This document shows positions 1 to 10,686 of a stretch of DNA of 64,000 nucleotides, one piece after another. The notes beneath the pieces were generated by a model. It saw only the letters and a list, made by a program, of their open reading frames with translations. It ran no database searches and had not been told where the DNA came from. Position numbers and translations under genes: made by a program. The stretch comes from Dactylorhiza incarnata (Eukaryota; Streptophyta; Magnoliopsida; Asparagales; Orchidaceae): assembly GCA_033032865.1 (NCBI GenBank), contig JAWHQI010000068.1, positions 8,308,001 to 8,372,000 on the forward strand, given 5' to 3'. Each line of letters starts with the position of its first letter. Within the stretch, counting starts at the first letter, position 1.

Positions 1-2055
1 CTCTTGGGCTGACCAGTTGCCACTGCGGCAATGGAAGTGATGCCACCCACAACCAAGGTGGGAAAATCTGATGACTATCAACGCTGGCGCTCTCCAACCG
101 TGGAGAAGTTTAAACAAGAAAGACGATTGCGTGGTGCATGCTCCACTACTTCCAGTGGCAAGATGGCAGAGGCTAGGGAAAAATTGGGTGACACCAATTT
201 TGGCCCTAAAGCTTTCACCTCCAGCCTACAAGCCACTGGAGACGTGCACTACAAAAGTGCGTATAGCTGATGTTCTTCTTCTTGCTGTGATCTGTGTGTG
301 TGTGAAACCTTTTTTTAAATTTTCTGCTTTATGAACAATGCTTAATACAGGTATTTTGTCCACCTTTAAGGACGTTAAACAATAGGGCTTCTTGGGAGAC
401 AACCCATGGGAACCACCCGGTTCCGCTTGCTTGCTTTAATTTCTATTTATGTTTTGTTTGTTTTTGCATTGGTACTAACAATGCAGGTATGACGACATTT
501 TTGGCGGACCCATAAGTGCTAGCTCTCGCTTGGTGGATGCGGAAGGAGAAAAATTTAAAGAAGGAACTACCGCACTTCTGGCATGCTCTTTTATGAGCAT
601 AGGTCCTCTCTACCCCTATTTTCCCTATTCCTGAATTGTCTATTTTATTTCATTTTGATCAAGTCTGAGGGAGAGAGCGAGCTGTGCACATACACACACT
701 TTGCATAGCATGTAAGAATGCGCTGAGTTAGGATTTATCATTTTGTTGCACACATTGCATACACTTGCACCTAGTTCACACGCACTTGATCACGCGTGCT
801 TATTGGATATTGCTGCGAGGTTCCCCGCTCGTAAGAATTGGATTGTTAGTGTAGGAGTGAGGAGTAAAGAAAAATGTTGACTCGAGTAGTGCTCTAGTCA
901 AATGCTACCGTTACGCCTAGAAATTCCATTAGAGTAGAATGAAATTCAAAGTTATAATTTAATTATTTCTGTTATAGTAGCTTCAATTTATTTTACTTTA
1001 GTGGTGAATCTGGTAAATTCAACGGTAGCATAAGGTCGAGTGTAGCTGGACTAGTAGTAGCTTATTACTAGGGTCAGAAGGAAGGACATCCTTTCTCAGT
1101 GGCTAGAACTTGCACTAGGCTACTCTTGAAACGATTGCATTGAAGTACTCATTATAAAATGTGATATAGGCCATTTCTTGATCCGTTTGCGCTTTTGAAA
1201 TCCTTACCAACGTAATCACCTTTGCAAGCCCACTTGAGCCTACCTTTCCTCCTTGTTTAGCTCCACTAAAATTTCACCAAAGCCATACGGCCAAACCTAT
1301 TTTCGCACCAACTTTTGAGCTGAAAGAAATTTATTTATCGATCGCATTTGGTGTTATCTCTGTGGTGTATGGCAGCCTTGAATTAGCTAAAGGAGCTGTT
1401 TTTATTGTGCCTTCATAAGTATTCTATCGAGAAGAGAAAAGAAAAGAAAAAAGAAAAAAAGGGTTGTTCAAAATGAATACTCTCTCGACAAATTCAAATT
1501 ATATTTGGCTTAGCACGCACCTAGTGTTAAGTTGAAGTCTAGGGGTGTTGTGTAATTCTTGAAAATATTGTATTGGTGATTGCAATTCTCTTGAGTGCTC
1601 AGTTATGTTGAATGCGATTCCCATCGTCCTTCTACTTATCTAGCCTAAACTCAACCTAAGCCCAATCCTAACCCATAAGTCCTAATGATTTTAGATACGA
1701 GTCATCTCATGCAGTAGAGAGAGTGCGAACGTGCAAGCCTATGGACACCGACTTTGATGGATTTCTTAGGAGTTTGTCCCGAGCTTTGATTCGAGTAAAA
1801 CTCTACTCATTAGTCATGCTATTTTCCCTTTTGCGCGACCGAAAGATTCATCGGGATTCAGTAAATTGCAAATCACTATTTTAGAAATAGTTAGATATAA
1901 TCTTGAGTTTAATTCTGTTCTAATGTATTTCTATGCACGTGTGCATGCGACTTCGCATAGGTCTCTACATCTCAAACTCACTCTAACATCCAATTGTTCC
2001 GACAGGAGAGTTGAGTAGTTTGCCCGAGACGTGCAAATGGTTAATTCTGGGGGTG
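1..2055 (+). other. Element A internal 3' region, no recognisable domain
   Basis: This is the stretch between the end of pol and the 3' LTR. An open frame at 31-270 (79 codons) matches nothing I recognise and may be the tail of a decayed ORF. GGGAGACAACCC near 390 is a motif I associate with the region just after pol in Tat/Athila-like elements. A TACTAAC box at 473-479 followed by TGCAG at 482-486 looks like a branch point plus 3' splice site. A purine-rich run lies at 1430-1460. Nothing else could be assigned between 500 and 2047. Confidence 0.5.
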
Positions 2056-3559
2056 TGATGAGTACCGTTTATATACATATTTATGGACTCATCTGGGCAG
2101 TATTTATAGTCGATGCACTACACTTTAGGCATGTTTTTGATTATATTTGTTATTCCTTGCTAGGTGCACTCTTAGGCCCGTTTCAGTGTGCATTTGCGCT
2201 CCTTGTTATTGGGGGTAAGCACATGGTGCTCCCCATCCCTTTCTCTATGTTTATCTAGTGCTGGAGGTGTTTTCCCAGCTGTTTTATCTTGTGTACAGGT
2301 GGTCGGATCATCCAGTTTTCCCCTAGAATTCATGATTGTGTGCAACACACGGTCGTGCGTTTCCTTGACGCACGGACGGTTGTGGTCGTGTGTTCTCATC
2401 TGGGCAGAAAATGGGAGATCTGAGTTTGGTCGTGCGCTTTGACGCACGAGCGGAATTGCCCGTGCGTGAGTCAAACGCACGGACGCCTGTTTCTTCCTGT
2501 TTTTTAGCTTTTCTGAATTTACCCGTGCGTTTTGACGCACGGGCGGATTTGCTCGTGCGTGAGTAAATCGCACGGGTGGCGCAGCTTCGTCTTCATGCCA
2601 ATTTTTATCATTAATTATCTCACGGACAGTGCACGATCGTGCGTTCGACCATGCGTGCCCAAAATTCTGCCAGTTTATTATAAAAGAGCAGGAAATGCCG
2701 CTACGAAGAAGCCGATTCCCCTCGCGGGAAAAGCGCAGGAACCCTGCCATTTTCGCCCTTTCCACCAGAGGAGACAAGAGGAGACCATTTCCAGCGATCT
2801 CCTTCACCATTCCTCCATCTGGGAGCATTTGCAAGCATTCTCCGCCACTAGTTCAAGCATTCTTCACCGAGGAGACCATAGAAGCGCTAAAAATCATTGG
2901 AGCGGTGACAGCCTCCTTCGAGTCCGCACACCATCTGAGGGCCGAGCCCGAAGAGAGCCCGACAACCTCTCACTCCGGCCGAGAACCCAAGACGTGGTGA
3001 CATCTTCTATGTGGTCCTTTCTAAACTTTGATGCTTGTGCTTTCTCTTTGTGTTGTTGTACGAATGCTTGTTAGGTTAATGTTTTGGATCCTTGCTTGTG
3101 TTCATGTGCAATGATGATGTGGTGGTGAGAATAGCTTTCGTTGTTGTTGTGATAGCCTAGGTTGTTTGTGTGTGAAGCCATCTAGCAATTACTAGTGGTG
3201 ATGTTGGCGATGAGGTGAATACGACCCTCACAAAACCTCGCACTGTGGCCACTCCATCCGCTTACCGAAGCACGGCATCGTGGCCGCTGCACTCACCCAC
3301 ACCTTGCGAAGCAGTGCTTTTCGACCCGCATTTCTCTTATTTCCGCAATAGCTTATGAATCTAATCACAACCCCCTTTGTTATTACTTAGTAATTCTTTT
3401 AACTAATTTCTGGGCAGAGCGAATCATACTACCCAACTTGCGGTCCTTTGAGATCGACATTCGGGGAGTCCCTCCCAATTTTATTACTTGAGCGACTGGT
3501 GCACTGCCGTCGTATCGCATTTTGTGCTTGCTAATTAGCCTTGCTGAAATCGCGCATCA
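2056..3559 (+). repeat. 3' LTR of element A (about 1504 bp)
   Basis: The LTR begins TGATGAGTACC right after the purine tract and ends CGCATCA. The termini TGATG and CATCA are inverted. A TATA box (TATAAAAG, 2679-2686) is preceded by a cluster of CpG-rich dyads at 2354-2574. Two open frames inside the LTR (2172-2834 minus, 2532-3074 plus) are read from this repeat and show no domain. The sister 5' LTR is not in the window, so the left boundary rests on the TG terminus and the purine tract. Confidence 0.75.
2354..2574 (+). promoter_or_regulatory. Five CpG-rich inverted repeats upstream of the TATA box of A
   Basis: Arms CGTGCGT and ACGCACG recur as inverted repeats. Three have a 7-nt spacer (2354-2374, 2461-2481, and 2554-2574 with one mismatched pair). 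Two have a 4-nt spacer (2431-2448 with one mismatch, 2524-2541). They lie 105 to 325 bp upstream of TATAAAAG at 2679. They could be DNA dyads bound by a dimeric factor or RNA hairpins in the 3' end of the transcript. The arms share no sequence with the dyads of elements C, D and F. Confidence 0.7.
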
Positions 3560-4292
3560 CTGATCTTGAGCTTTTCCTGGACTAGATGGTTCAGAGTAGC
3601 TCCACTGTCTTCTTCTTCAGAAGGAAGATAGAAGATTCCTGTCTTTCTCTTGGATGAAAGCTTTGTTTACTGAAAGAGAGAACCACTTGTGTTCAAGGCA
3701 AGAAGGCTGTTGCAGCTTCAGGAAGTTGCAGCCGACTTTATTTTTGCTTGAATCACTTTTCAATCGAGCAAGGAGAGCGATGTTGATGCCCTAGCTTTAG
3801 CTTATATAGTACTATACATCTTCAACGGCTATCTGCGCGACCTCCCTTGCCCATGCCGACAAAGGCAATACTTTATTACCTTTTTGCACCTTTATCCAAT
3901 TCTGGGCGGCGCCAGTCAACGGGAAATATGTTTGATTCTGTCTCAGCAGATCCGCTGAGGCGGCTCCTTGTCTCAGCGGATTAACAGCTGAGACAGTCTT
4001 CTTCTCAGCGGTTAGCGTAAGCTTAGACAACTACTCCATTTCAGCGGTTCAGCTGAGACGGCTCCTCGTCTCAGCGAATTTGACCCTTCGTCTGAGCGAT
4101 TCTGCTGAGATAAATCTTCATCTCTTAGGAGTTGATTTATCCTGATCTTAGGGCATGATTGGCCCTTTCTCTTTGAGTTTCCTAAGCCTGTATATCTTAC
4201 AAAAATATGGCTTTATCAAATACATCATGTACTTAGTATTGTGAGTGATGCCTCTTCAAATCAAAGGAACATTCAGGGCAATATTCCCAACA
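3560..4292 (-). repeat. Element B 3' LTR, fragment
   Basis: This matches 22829-23533, the other LTR of B, over its whole length with scattered substitutions. In minus orientation it starts TGTTGGGAATATTGCC at 4292. The rest of the LTR lies left of element A. A TATA box (CTATATAAG on the minus strand, 3801-3809) has inverted repeats upstream of it at 3942-4109. A small minus-strand frame (3812-4030) only reflects this LTR. Confidence 0.88.
3942..4109 (-). promoter_or_regulatory. CTCAGC/GCTGAG dyads in the LTR of B
   Basis: Inverted repeats with arms CTCAGC and GCTGAG lie upstream of the TATA box: 3942-3959 (18 bp), 3972-3992 (21 bp), 4040-4057 (18 bp, one mismatch) and 4092-4109 (18 bp, one mismatch). 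A looser pair of about 23 bp lies near 4004-4026. The second LTR copy keeps several of them between 23214 and 23352. The total lengths of 18 and 21 bp are the same as those in the unrelated LTR of element A. Confidence 0.65.
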
Positions 4293-4303
4293 ATCTCCCA
4301 CTA
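4293..4303 (-). other. Polypurine tract of B
   Basis: On the minus strand AGTGGGAGAT abuts the LTR start TGTTGGGAAT. It primes plus-strand DNA synthesis and sets the U3 end. Element C was inserted 16 bp further on. Confidence 0.7.
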
Positions 4304-4605
4304 TTTGAAAAAGGCATAACATTCTGAAAGTCCTCTGATATCAGTTGAAAGTAATCTCTGATATCAAAGGAAAGGGAGGTTAGATCTTAAAGTCACTCTA
4401 GAGGGGGGAGGGGTGAATAGAGTATTAAAAAGTTTTTCACTTATTTTTATAGCGGAGTTAAAATAGTGATATATATATATGTGTACTGAGTGAGTTATAA
4501 AAACAAACACAAAGAGATCACACGACATAGTACAGAAAAATAATCACAATCACAGAGGACACAAGGATTTATAGTAGTTCCCCAATAAACCTGGGTACAT
4601 CTACT

Positions 4606-6205
4606 TGGTGCGCAAAACTATGCTTGCAAATGATAACGACAAGTGTACCATATCAAATGTAGTATAGTTATAAGAAACCAAAGTCGTATTAGACTTGGGG
4701 CGGTTGAGTACTCTTACTTCAAGAAAATCTCTATTATTCTATCAATTAAAACTTTGGAGTTGGTTTAGCAAAAAGGAAAATTAAAATAAGATTAAACGAT
4801 AAAAAAGACTAACACTCGATCTTTGAATCACCTTGGAATAATAAAATAGGAGAAATAAGAAAATCTAAATCTCTTAGGAAAATTGCTTTGACCGTGGAGG
4901 TTCCCAAAATATGAGCACTACACCCAACTAAGATTAGGTTGATCAACCGAACTCTCGTTCTATAATTGAAACCCCTAAACTTGCTTTACGCGTTGAACCC
5001 CTCTATTGGATTTGACTCCAATCTGGGAGATTTATGTCATCCTCTCTCGAGGGTTGCATGCAACTCTCTTTATCTTTGAAGGATCGATTCGTCTTACGAG
5101 CTGGTTCGGCTAACTAAAGAACGAAAACAAGAACGAGAATTATATATCGAAAATATAATCTCATTTCATTAAAATCAAGGATAAATCGTAAGTATTTCCA
5201 AAAAGAGAAAAGACATCCTAAATTACTTTATGAATTATATTTATTCCTTGGATCTTCTCGACCGAGTGCTAATAGAAGTTTAGCTACGCATGGAGATTGA
5301 GGAATCAAAAGAAATAAAAGAATACATGAAGAAGGGAGAAGAAAATGAGAGAAATAAACTATTTTATTAATTGATGCAAAAGAAAGTTACAAACTAGGAA
5401 TTGAAAGCTACAAACTATTTAATTGAAAACACAATTTGCATAAAGAAAAAGGAGCACAAGAACTACTAAAACATGAAAATAAAATATGAAAAGAAAGTTC
5501 TAATCCTAAAAATTCATCTCCAAAATTCCTCCCCAAACATCTGCTGGAGCTGGCTTTTTATAGCTGCAAAATTGAGGCTACACGCCCTTGGTCACGCCCG
5601 TGACCAAGGGGCGTGTAGGGGGTGTGATCGGTGCTGGCGGAGAGGGCGCGTTCTGGCTTCAATGCAGGCGTTTCTGATGCGTCACGCCCTAGGTCACGCC
5701 CGTGACCTAGGGAGTGTAATCTCTAAAAGTGCTGTTGGCGGGAAATCTTTGGCGAGAAGGCGCGCGGGCCGAGTCACGCCCGTGACTGGATGTCACGCCC
5801 CCTGATCACGCTTGTGACCTGGGCATGTAACTTTAATTGACGTGGTAGACGTGCTGGCAGCTGGTGGTGGGGTCCCGGCCATGACTTGGATGTCACGCAC
5901 TTGGTCACGCCCGTGACCTGGGGCGTGTACTTGGCGAAACTTCACGGAATGCTCCCGGGATGGCGGAATAGGGTATGGAACACGTCTAGACTGTCACGCC
6001 CCTTGGTCACGCCCGTGACCTTGGGCGTGTACTTGACATTTTTGCTCAAAGTGTCCAGAATGCCTAAAAAATATAAACTAAGCTTAAATTAGTGGCAAAA
6101 ATAAAAAGGAATGAATTAGATAAGATAATACATATAATTTATATAAATTCATATTAAAACTATATTAAAATTATACTAAAAGATAAGTACAAGAAGTACT
6201 CATCA
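4606..6205 (-). repeat. S1: solo LTR of a Tat/Athila-like Gypsy element
   Basis: A 1600-bp block interrupts C's LTR and is absent from C's other LTR at the matching site (12760-12770). It is flanked by TSD CTACT (4601-4605, 6206-6210). On the minus strand it starts TGATGAGTACTTC and ends GCGCACCA. The TGATGAGTAC start is shared with element A. No internal sequence remains, so it is a solo LTR left by recombination between two LTRs. A TATA box (TATAAAAAG, minus strand, 5554-5562) sits next to the palindrome cluster at 5581-6028. Confidence 0.88.
5581..6028 (-). promoter_or_regulatory. Five long GTCACG palindromes in S1
   Basis: The core GGTCACG-CC-CGTGACC recurs at about 5590, 5692, 5773-5818, 5902 and 6004. 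Outer arms of the type CACGCCC...GGGCGTG extend it to 35-40 bp. The best copy (5581-5615) pairs about 16 bp on each side of a 2-nt centre. The cluster lies just upstream of the S1 TATA box. Two plus-strand frames here (5473-5805, 5886-6092) are by-products of the repeat. Confidence 0.75.
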
Positions 6206-7224
6206 CTACTCTTCTACCACCCTTGGTAGGATTCCACTAGGTTTTTGTTCAGGTGCCCTATCACCAATGAGTTTTTGATCAGGTGCCCAAACACCACTGA
6301 GCTTTTGATCAGGTGCTCAAACCAAACTACAGGTTTTTGTTCAGGTGCCCTGCCACCAAGGGGTTAACTTTTGAAGGGAGTTAGAACCATGTACATAATG
6401 GAATAAATAGTGTTATGAAGTTCTTCTCTGTCAATAATCTGAGAGAAGACTAGTGGAATGTGTTGATGTAAAGTTCCCTCTGTCTGATAGAAAATAGTTG
6501 ACAGTTGAGGATGGAGCTTTCTCTTGAATATGAATATCTTCCTTGATAGCTGATGAATCTGAGAGACAAAGGTTTCTCAGATTATTGTTGCTCTTGAAGA
6601 TTTTGAACTTGCAGTAGAATACTGAGAGAGTAATGTTGATGTTCTCAGAGGTTGAGAGAGCTGCTGCTTGAGGAAGATGAACTCTGTATTTTTCTTTATG
6701 TATATCTCTTTTTCCCGACTGCTTCTTCTTCCTCTCTTCCTGTATATCTCTCGACTGTATCTTTCTCTCTTCTTCTTTTTCTCTTGCTGTACCGCTGTTC
6801 TACTATAATACTTCTTCTTTTTCTTTTTCCTTATATAAATCTCTGACTGATTTGAAATTCAAATCTTTTAATTTAAGGAATAAAATATTCAGAAGATATA
6901 TTCTTGGAACTGCAAATATGATACACTTTATTTCTTTTCCTTTTCCATGAAAGTGTCCTTTTACAAAATATGTCAACGGCTATTTTCTCGAAATAAGAGA
7001 ATAATAAAAGGAAAGATATAATACTTGACTTATCTGTAAGGAATAGATCCGTTGCTGATAGATCTGAGTTCGGAGAATAGAATAAAATTGATCTGTCTGA
7101 AATCCGTCGAACTGAAATAAGAAATCGCCGATCTGAATATTGAGTTCGTCGATCTGAATGATTAAACAACTGAATCTAGCTGGAAGAATTGAATGCGTCG
7201 AGCTGAGATGATATTTTGATGAAC

Positions 7225-7466
7225 GCAGAGACTTGGTAAGTTCATCGACCGCTGAGACTGGGCAAATTCGTCGACCGCTGAGACTGGGCAAATTCGTCGA
7301 CCGCTGAGACTGGGCAAATTCGTCGACTGCTGAGACTGAGCAAATTCGTCAATCGATGAGACTGAGCAAATTTGTCGACCGCTAAGGCTGAGCAAATTCG
7401 TCGACCGTTGAGACTGCGCAAATTTGTCGACCGCTGAGACTGAGGAAATTCGTCGAACGAGAGCAA
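7225..7466 (-). repeat. 26-bp tandem repeat in the left LTR of C
   Basis: About nine copies of a 26-bp unit containing TTCGTCGACCGCT lie in U3. The same array in the right LTR is at 13770-13980 with about eight copies. Because 26 is not a multiple of three, three units give one 78-nt coding period, which explains the open frames across it. Each unit carries one CGTCGA arm of the dyad seen elsewhere in C. Confidence 0.85.
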
Positions 7467-7633
7467 GACATTCGTCGAACGTAGAATGCATTTCGTCGAA
7501 TGCAGAATCTTAACTTGTCCTTAAGTTCTAACAGCCTATAACCTTGACCCTTAGCCTATACATTGGGGTTCAACTTAGTCCTAGTCAACAGATAGTCATC
7601 CTAGCCCAAATCAGTAATAGGGTTGTTCCAACA

Positions 7634-8290
7634 ATCTCCCCCTATTTTGGTTAGGACACTATTTGACAATATCAAATAATAAAAATAAACAACAAAACAA
7701 TAGAGCTTATATATCTGACAGATTTTAAACATTTCAGCAAATATAAAATATGATACTCTGAGTTTTGAAATTTTACATTGAAACCAGAAATTATAAAAAC
7801 AAATAATAAGAACCTTTTGACTTTCTCTGAAGGAGGCTTAAATGTGATTTGCCGTTCAAATTCTTGCTTTCTGAATTCTGAATTCCTTGCCTTCAGCTTT
7901 CTGAATTTGTTTATCTGAACTGAATCTGTCATATCACAAACTGTATTTTCTAGCTTTTGCTTTTGTTGATCTGAACTGTAGCAATAACTGAATTGCTTTG
8001 TTGAATCTGTCATATCAGAATTATTTCTGAATTTGCATCTGTATTTGTCATATCTCAAACTGAAATAAAAACTGCTGTGAGCTTCTTCAAATAACTGAAA
8101 TCTATCATAAAAGGGCTTCTTCATCAACTGAATGATTTTTGCTTCTTCATACTACATCTCCCCTTGAAACTTGAGCTTCTACAAGAAGCATCTCCCCCTA
8201 TAAAAAAGGAGAGCATCTCCCCCTAACAAAAAGGAGTTTCTTCAAAACATCTCCCCCTGTCAAAAGGAGCTTCTTCAAAACATCTCCGGT
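7634..8290 (-). other. Element C 3' non-coding region with a multiple PPT array
   Basis: Next to the 3' LTR the minus strand reads AGGGGGAGATTGTTGG, the PPT. Further copies of AGGGGGAGATG or close variants occur at about 8154, 8188, 8213 and 8247, and a broken one at 8281, exactly where the truncated RT ends. Spacing is about 34, 25, 34 and 34 bp. The AT-rich stretch 7672-8127 holds a weak open frame with no recognisable domain that I do not call as a gene. Confidence 0.7.
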
Positions 8291-10320
8291 GGTTGTTCCA
8301 CATAGACTTCTTCTTTTATGTCTCCATTCAGAAATGCACTCTTCACATCCATCTGATAGACTTTGAACTTCTTGAATGCAGCAAAGGCAAGAAAAATCCT
8401 TATATCTTCAAGTCTAGTAACAGGAGCAAAGGTTTGATCAAAATCAATTCCTTCTTCCTGAGAATATCCTTGGGCTACTAATCTTGCTTTATTTCTGATG
8501 ATTATGCCTTGATCATCTAGCTTGTTCCTGAAGACCCATTTGGTGCCAATGACTGGATGGCCTTTTGGTCTTGGAACCAAATCCCAAACCTTATTCCTTT
8601 CAAATTGGTTGAGCTCCTCTTGCATTGCATGAATCCAGTTTGGATCTTGTTCTGCATCTTTTATGGTTTGAGGTTCAACTTGTGATAGGAAACAAGTATG
8701 CATCTGATTTTGGTGTAGTTGATGTCTTGTTTGAACACCTACCGAGATATCACCAATGACTTGAGATATTGGATGATCTCTAACTGTGATGTGGTCAACT
8801 GTTCGAGTGGGTTCAACAATGGTTTCCACTTGAGGGATATGTTCAGCTGTCACTTGATTTGAACTGTCAGCAAGATCTGGATTATCCTCTTCTTCATTGT
8901 CTTCAATTATTTCATTTGATGGAAGTAGTGATTCTTCATTCTGTAGATTTAGTCCATTTAGCTCTTCACATAGAGTTGGTACCTGTAAAAAATATTTTTG
9001 GTAGAGGTGGTGTTCCTCTCCTCATTTAACATATTAGATTCATCAAAGGATACATGCATGGACTCTTCTATCTTAAGAGTAGATTTGTTGTAAACTCTGT
9101 ATGCTTTACTAGAAAGAGAATATCCAAGGAATATACCTTCAGCAGATTTTGCTTCAAATTTCCTGAGATACTTCTTATCATTGTTATGAACATAGCATTT
9201 ATAGCCAAATATCTTAAAATAGTTAACCATAAGCTTTTTATTTTTGAGTAATTCATAGGAAGTTTTACCCTTAAGCTTATGTATCAGGCTTCTGTTCAAC
9301 ACATAATTTGCTGTGTTCACTGCCTCTGCCCAAAAAGAGCCAAAAAGAGAGTGGCAAGTGAGCATCAACAAGCAATGTAGTTGCTGATTCAATTAAGGTT
9401 CTATTTTTCCTTTCAGCTACCCTATTTTGTTGAGGAGTTCTAGGAGCAGAGAAACATTGCCTGATCCCTTCTTTTCTACAGAATTCTCTCATCAGAAGAG
9501 ATTCAAACTCAATGCCATGATCACTTCTGATTAATGCAACTAGAGTAGAGTACTTAATCTTGATGGACCTGAGAAAGTCTGTCAGAACACTGAAAGTGTC
9601 AGACTTGTTCTTAAGAAAGAACACCCAAGTGAATCTTGAGAAGTCATCTACAATAACTAGGGAGTAATGCTTCCCTCCTAGACTTTGTATTGCAGTGGGT
9701 CCAAAAAGATCCAAATGCAGTAAATACAAAATCCTAGGTGAATCACTCTTGGATAATGATTTAAAACTACTTCTAGTTTGCTTACCTAATTGACAAGCCC
9801 TGCAGAGTCCTTCCTTCTTGTATGAACCAGAAGGCAGTCCTCTAACAAGATTGTCCTTAGAAATCTTAGATATAGTTCTAAGGTTAATGTGTCCAAGCCT
9901 TTTATGCCATAATTCATTTGTTTTACTTATAGAATTAAATAAGCAAATATCTGAATTGACAGACTTAAAATTGACTAAATAAATATTTCCATGTCTAATA
10001 CCAGATAATACATTTATGTTTTTATTATTGGTAATAAGACATAAGGAATGGTTAAAAGTTACCTGATAACCTTCATCACATAACTGGCTTATGCTGATGA
10101 GGTTGTGCTTCAGACCCTTGACATAAGCTACCTCTTTGAAGGTGACTGCTCCAACTTTGATTTGTCCATAACCTTTGGTTTGCCCATAGTTGGAGTTTCC
10201 AAAGATCACTTTGGGTCTAAGCCTTGCTTGTAATTGCTTAAGTTGGCCTTGTTTCCTGTCATATGCTTTGAGCACCCACTATCCAAGTACCATTGTTCTT
10301 TTATTTTTGGATAGCCCTGT
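8275..10320 (-). pseudogene. pol: Element C pol remnant: protease, integrase, start of RT
   Basis: A protease motif LDSGCS lies at about 10289-10272 and is followed within 70 bp by a 1-nt frameshift. The integrase zinc finger (HKRLGH...CRACQLG) and the three catalytic residues (LDLFGP; RSDHG; RVAERKN) are readable down to about 9360. Another frameshift leads to the segment 8958-9392 ([16 protein letters not shown]). After a stop, the RT start at 8275-8853 contains [23 protein letters not shown] and [11 protein letters not shown]. It ends at EQPPE, where the sequence breaks into the PPT array. The YVDD motif and all of RNase H are gone. The domains are recognised from Copia families. Loss of function follows from the missing active site. 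Confidence 0.88.
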
Positions 10321-10548
10321 ACCTGCAAAACATAAAACATTCTAGTTGTTCTTGACCCAGACTACCTTGGGTCCTTTTGTTTTTCCACAAAATTCTGAAA
10401 TAAAAGACATCTCAGGCTGATCCTTATAACCTTGTGGATGATATCTCCTTGGAGGAATTATCCACTCAGTAAAAGGATTCTTAGTATGTGAAGTATAAAA
10501 ATTCTTTAGATTTTCAGTATGTTTTCCATTCGACGAATTTGGATGAAT

Positions 10549-10686
10549 TCGTCGATCGCCGCTCGACGAAGTGAAGTGCTTTCGTCGAGCGCCGTTCGAA
10601 TAATAACTATATTGAAGGCTTGTCTTCAGAGTTCGTCGATCTCCGTTCGACGAAATGAATTGATTTCGTCGAGCTCAGATCGACGA
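10549..10686 (-). promoter_or_regulatory. Four 21-bp dyads at the gag/pol junction of C
   Basis: TCGTCGA-N7-TCGACGA occurs at 10549-10569, 10633-10653 and 10666-10686. A fourth copy with a decayed right arm is at 10582-10602. The spacer is 7 nt in all four while its sequence differs. The site overlaps the last codons of gag and the non-coding stretch before the protease frame. The core CGTCGA-N7-TCGACG is the same as in element D, at the same position between gag and pol. Confidence 0.8.

Larger units (their letters stand above)
1..3559 (+). mobile_element. Element A: Ty3/Gypsy retrotransposon, 3' end only
   Basis: Only the 3' part of this element is in the window: about 2 kb of internal sequence followed by a complete 3' LTR. 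A short purine tract (CTGGGGGTG, 2048-2056) precedes the LTR start TGATGAGTACC. The LTR ends GCGCATCA. The sequence after the LTR (CTGATCTTGAGC) continues element B's LTR, as the second copy of that LTR at 22829 shows, so A was inserted into B's 3' LTR. The target duplication is probably CTGAT, but its left copy is outside the window. The TGATGAGT start and the motif GGGAGACAACCC near 390 resemble Tat/Athila-type Gypsy elements. The exact lineage is uncertain because no pol domain is visible. Confidence 0.75.
4325..7633 (-). repeat. Element C 3' LTR, interrupted by S1
   Basis: In minus orientation the LTR starts TGTTGGAACAACCC at 7633 and ends CTTTCA at 4325. Upstream of the TATA candidate (TTATATA on the plus strand, 6831-6837) is a 26-bp tandem repeat at 7225-7466. 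Between the TATA box and the LTR end are about four 30-bp units of the GATCAGGTGCC type (6240-6362). Open frames on the minus strand between 6873 and 7491 are translations of the 26-bp repeats and adjoining LTR. Confidence 0.9.

Noticed and set aside
2172..3074. 220- and 180-residue ORFs on both strands
   Set aside because: They lie wholly in the LTR of A across GC-rich dyads, with no domain or codon pattern.
7162..7491. Minus-strand ORFs with SLSGRRICPVSAVDEF repeats
   Set aside because: They arise from the 26-bp LTR tandem repeat; three 26-bp units make a 78-nt frame-preserving period. The right LTR gives the same.
7672..8127. 151-residue ORF in the 3' region of C
   Set aside because: AT-rich, low complexity, no domain, no matching frame in related elements.
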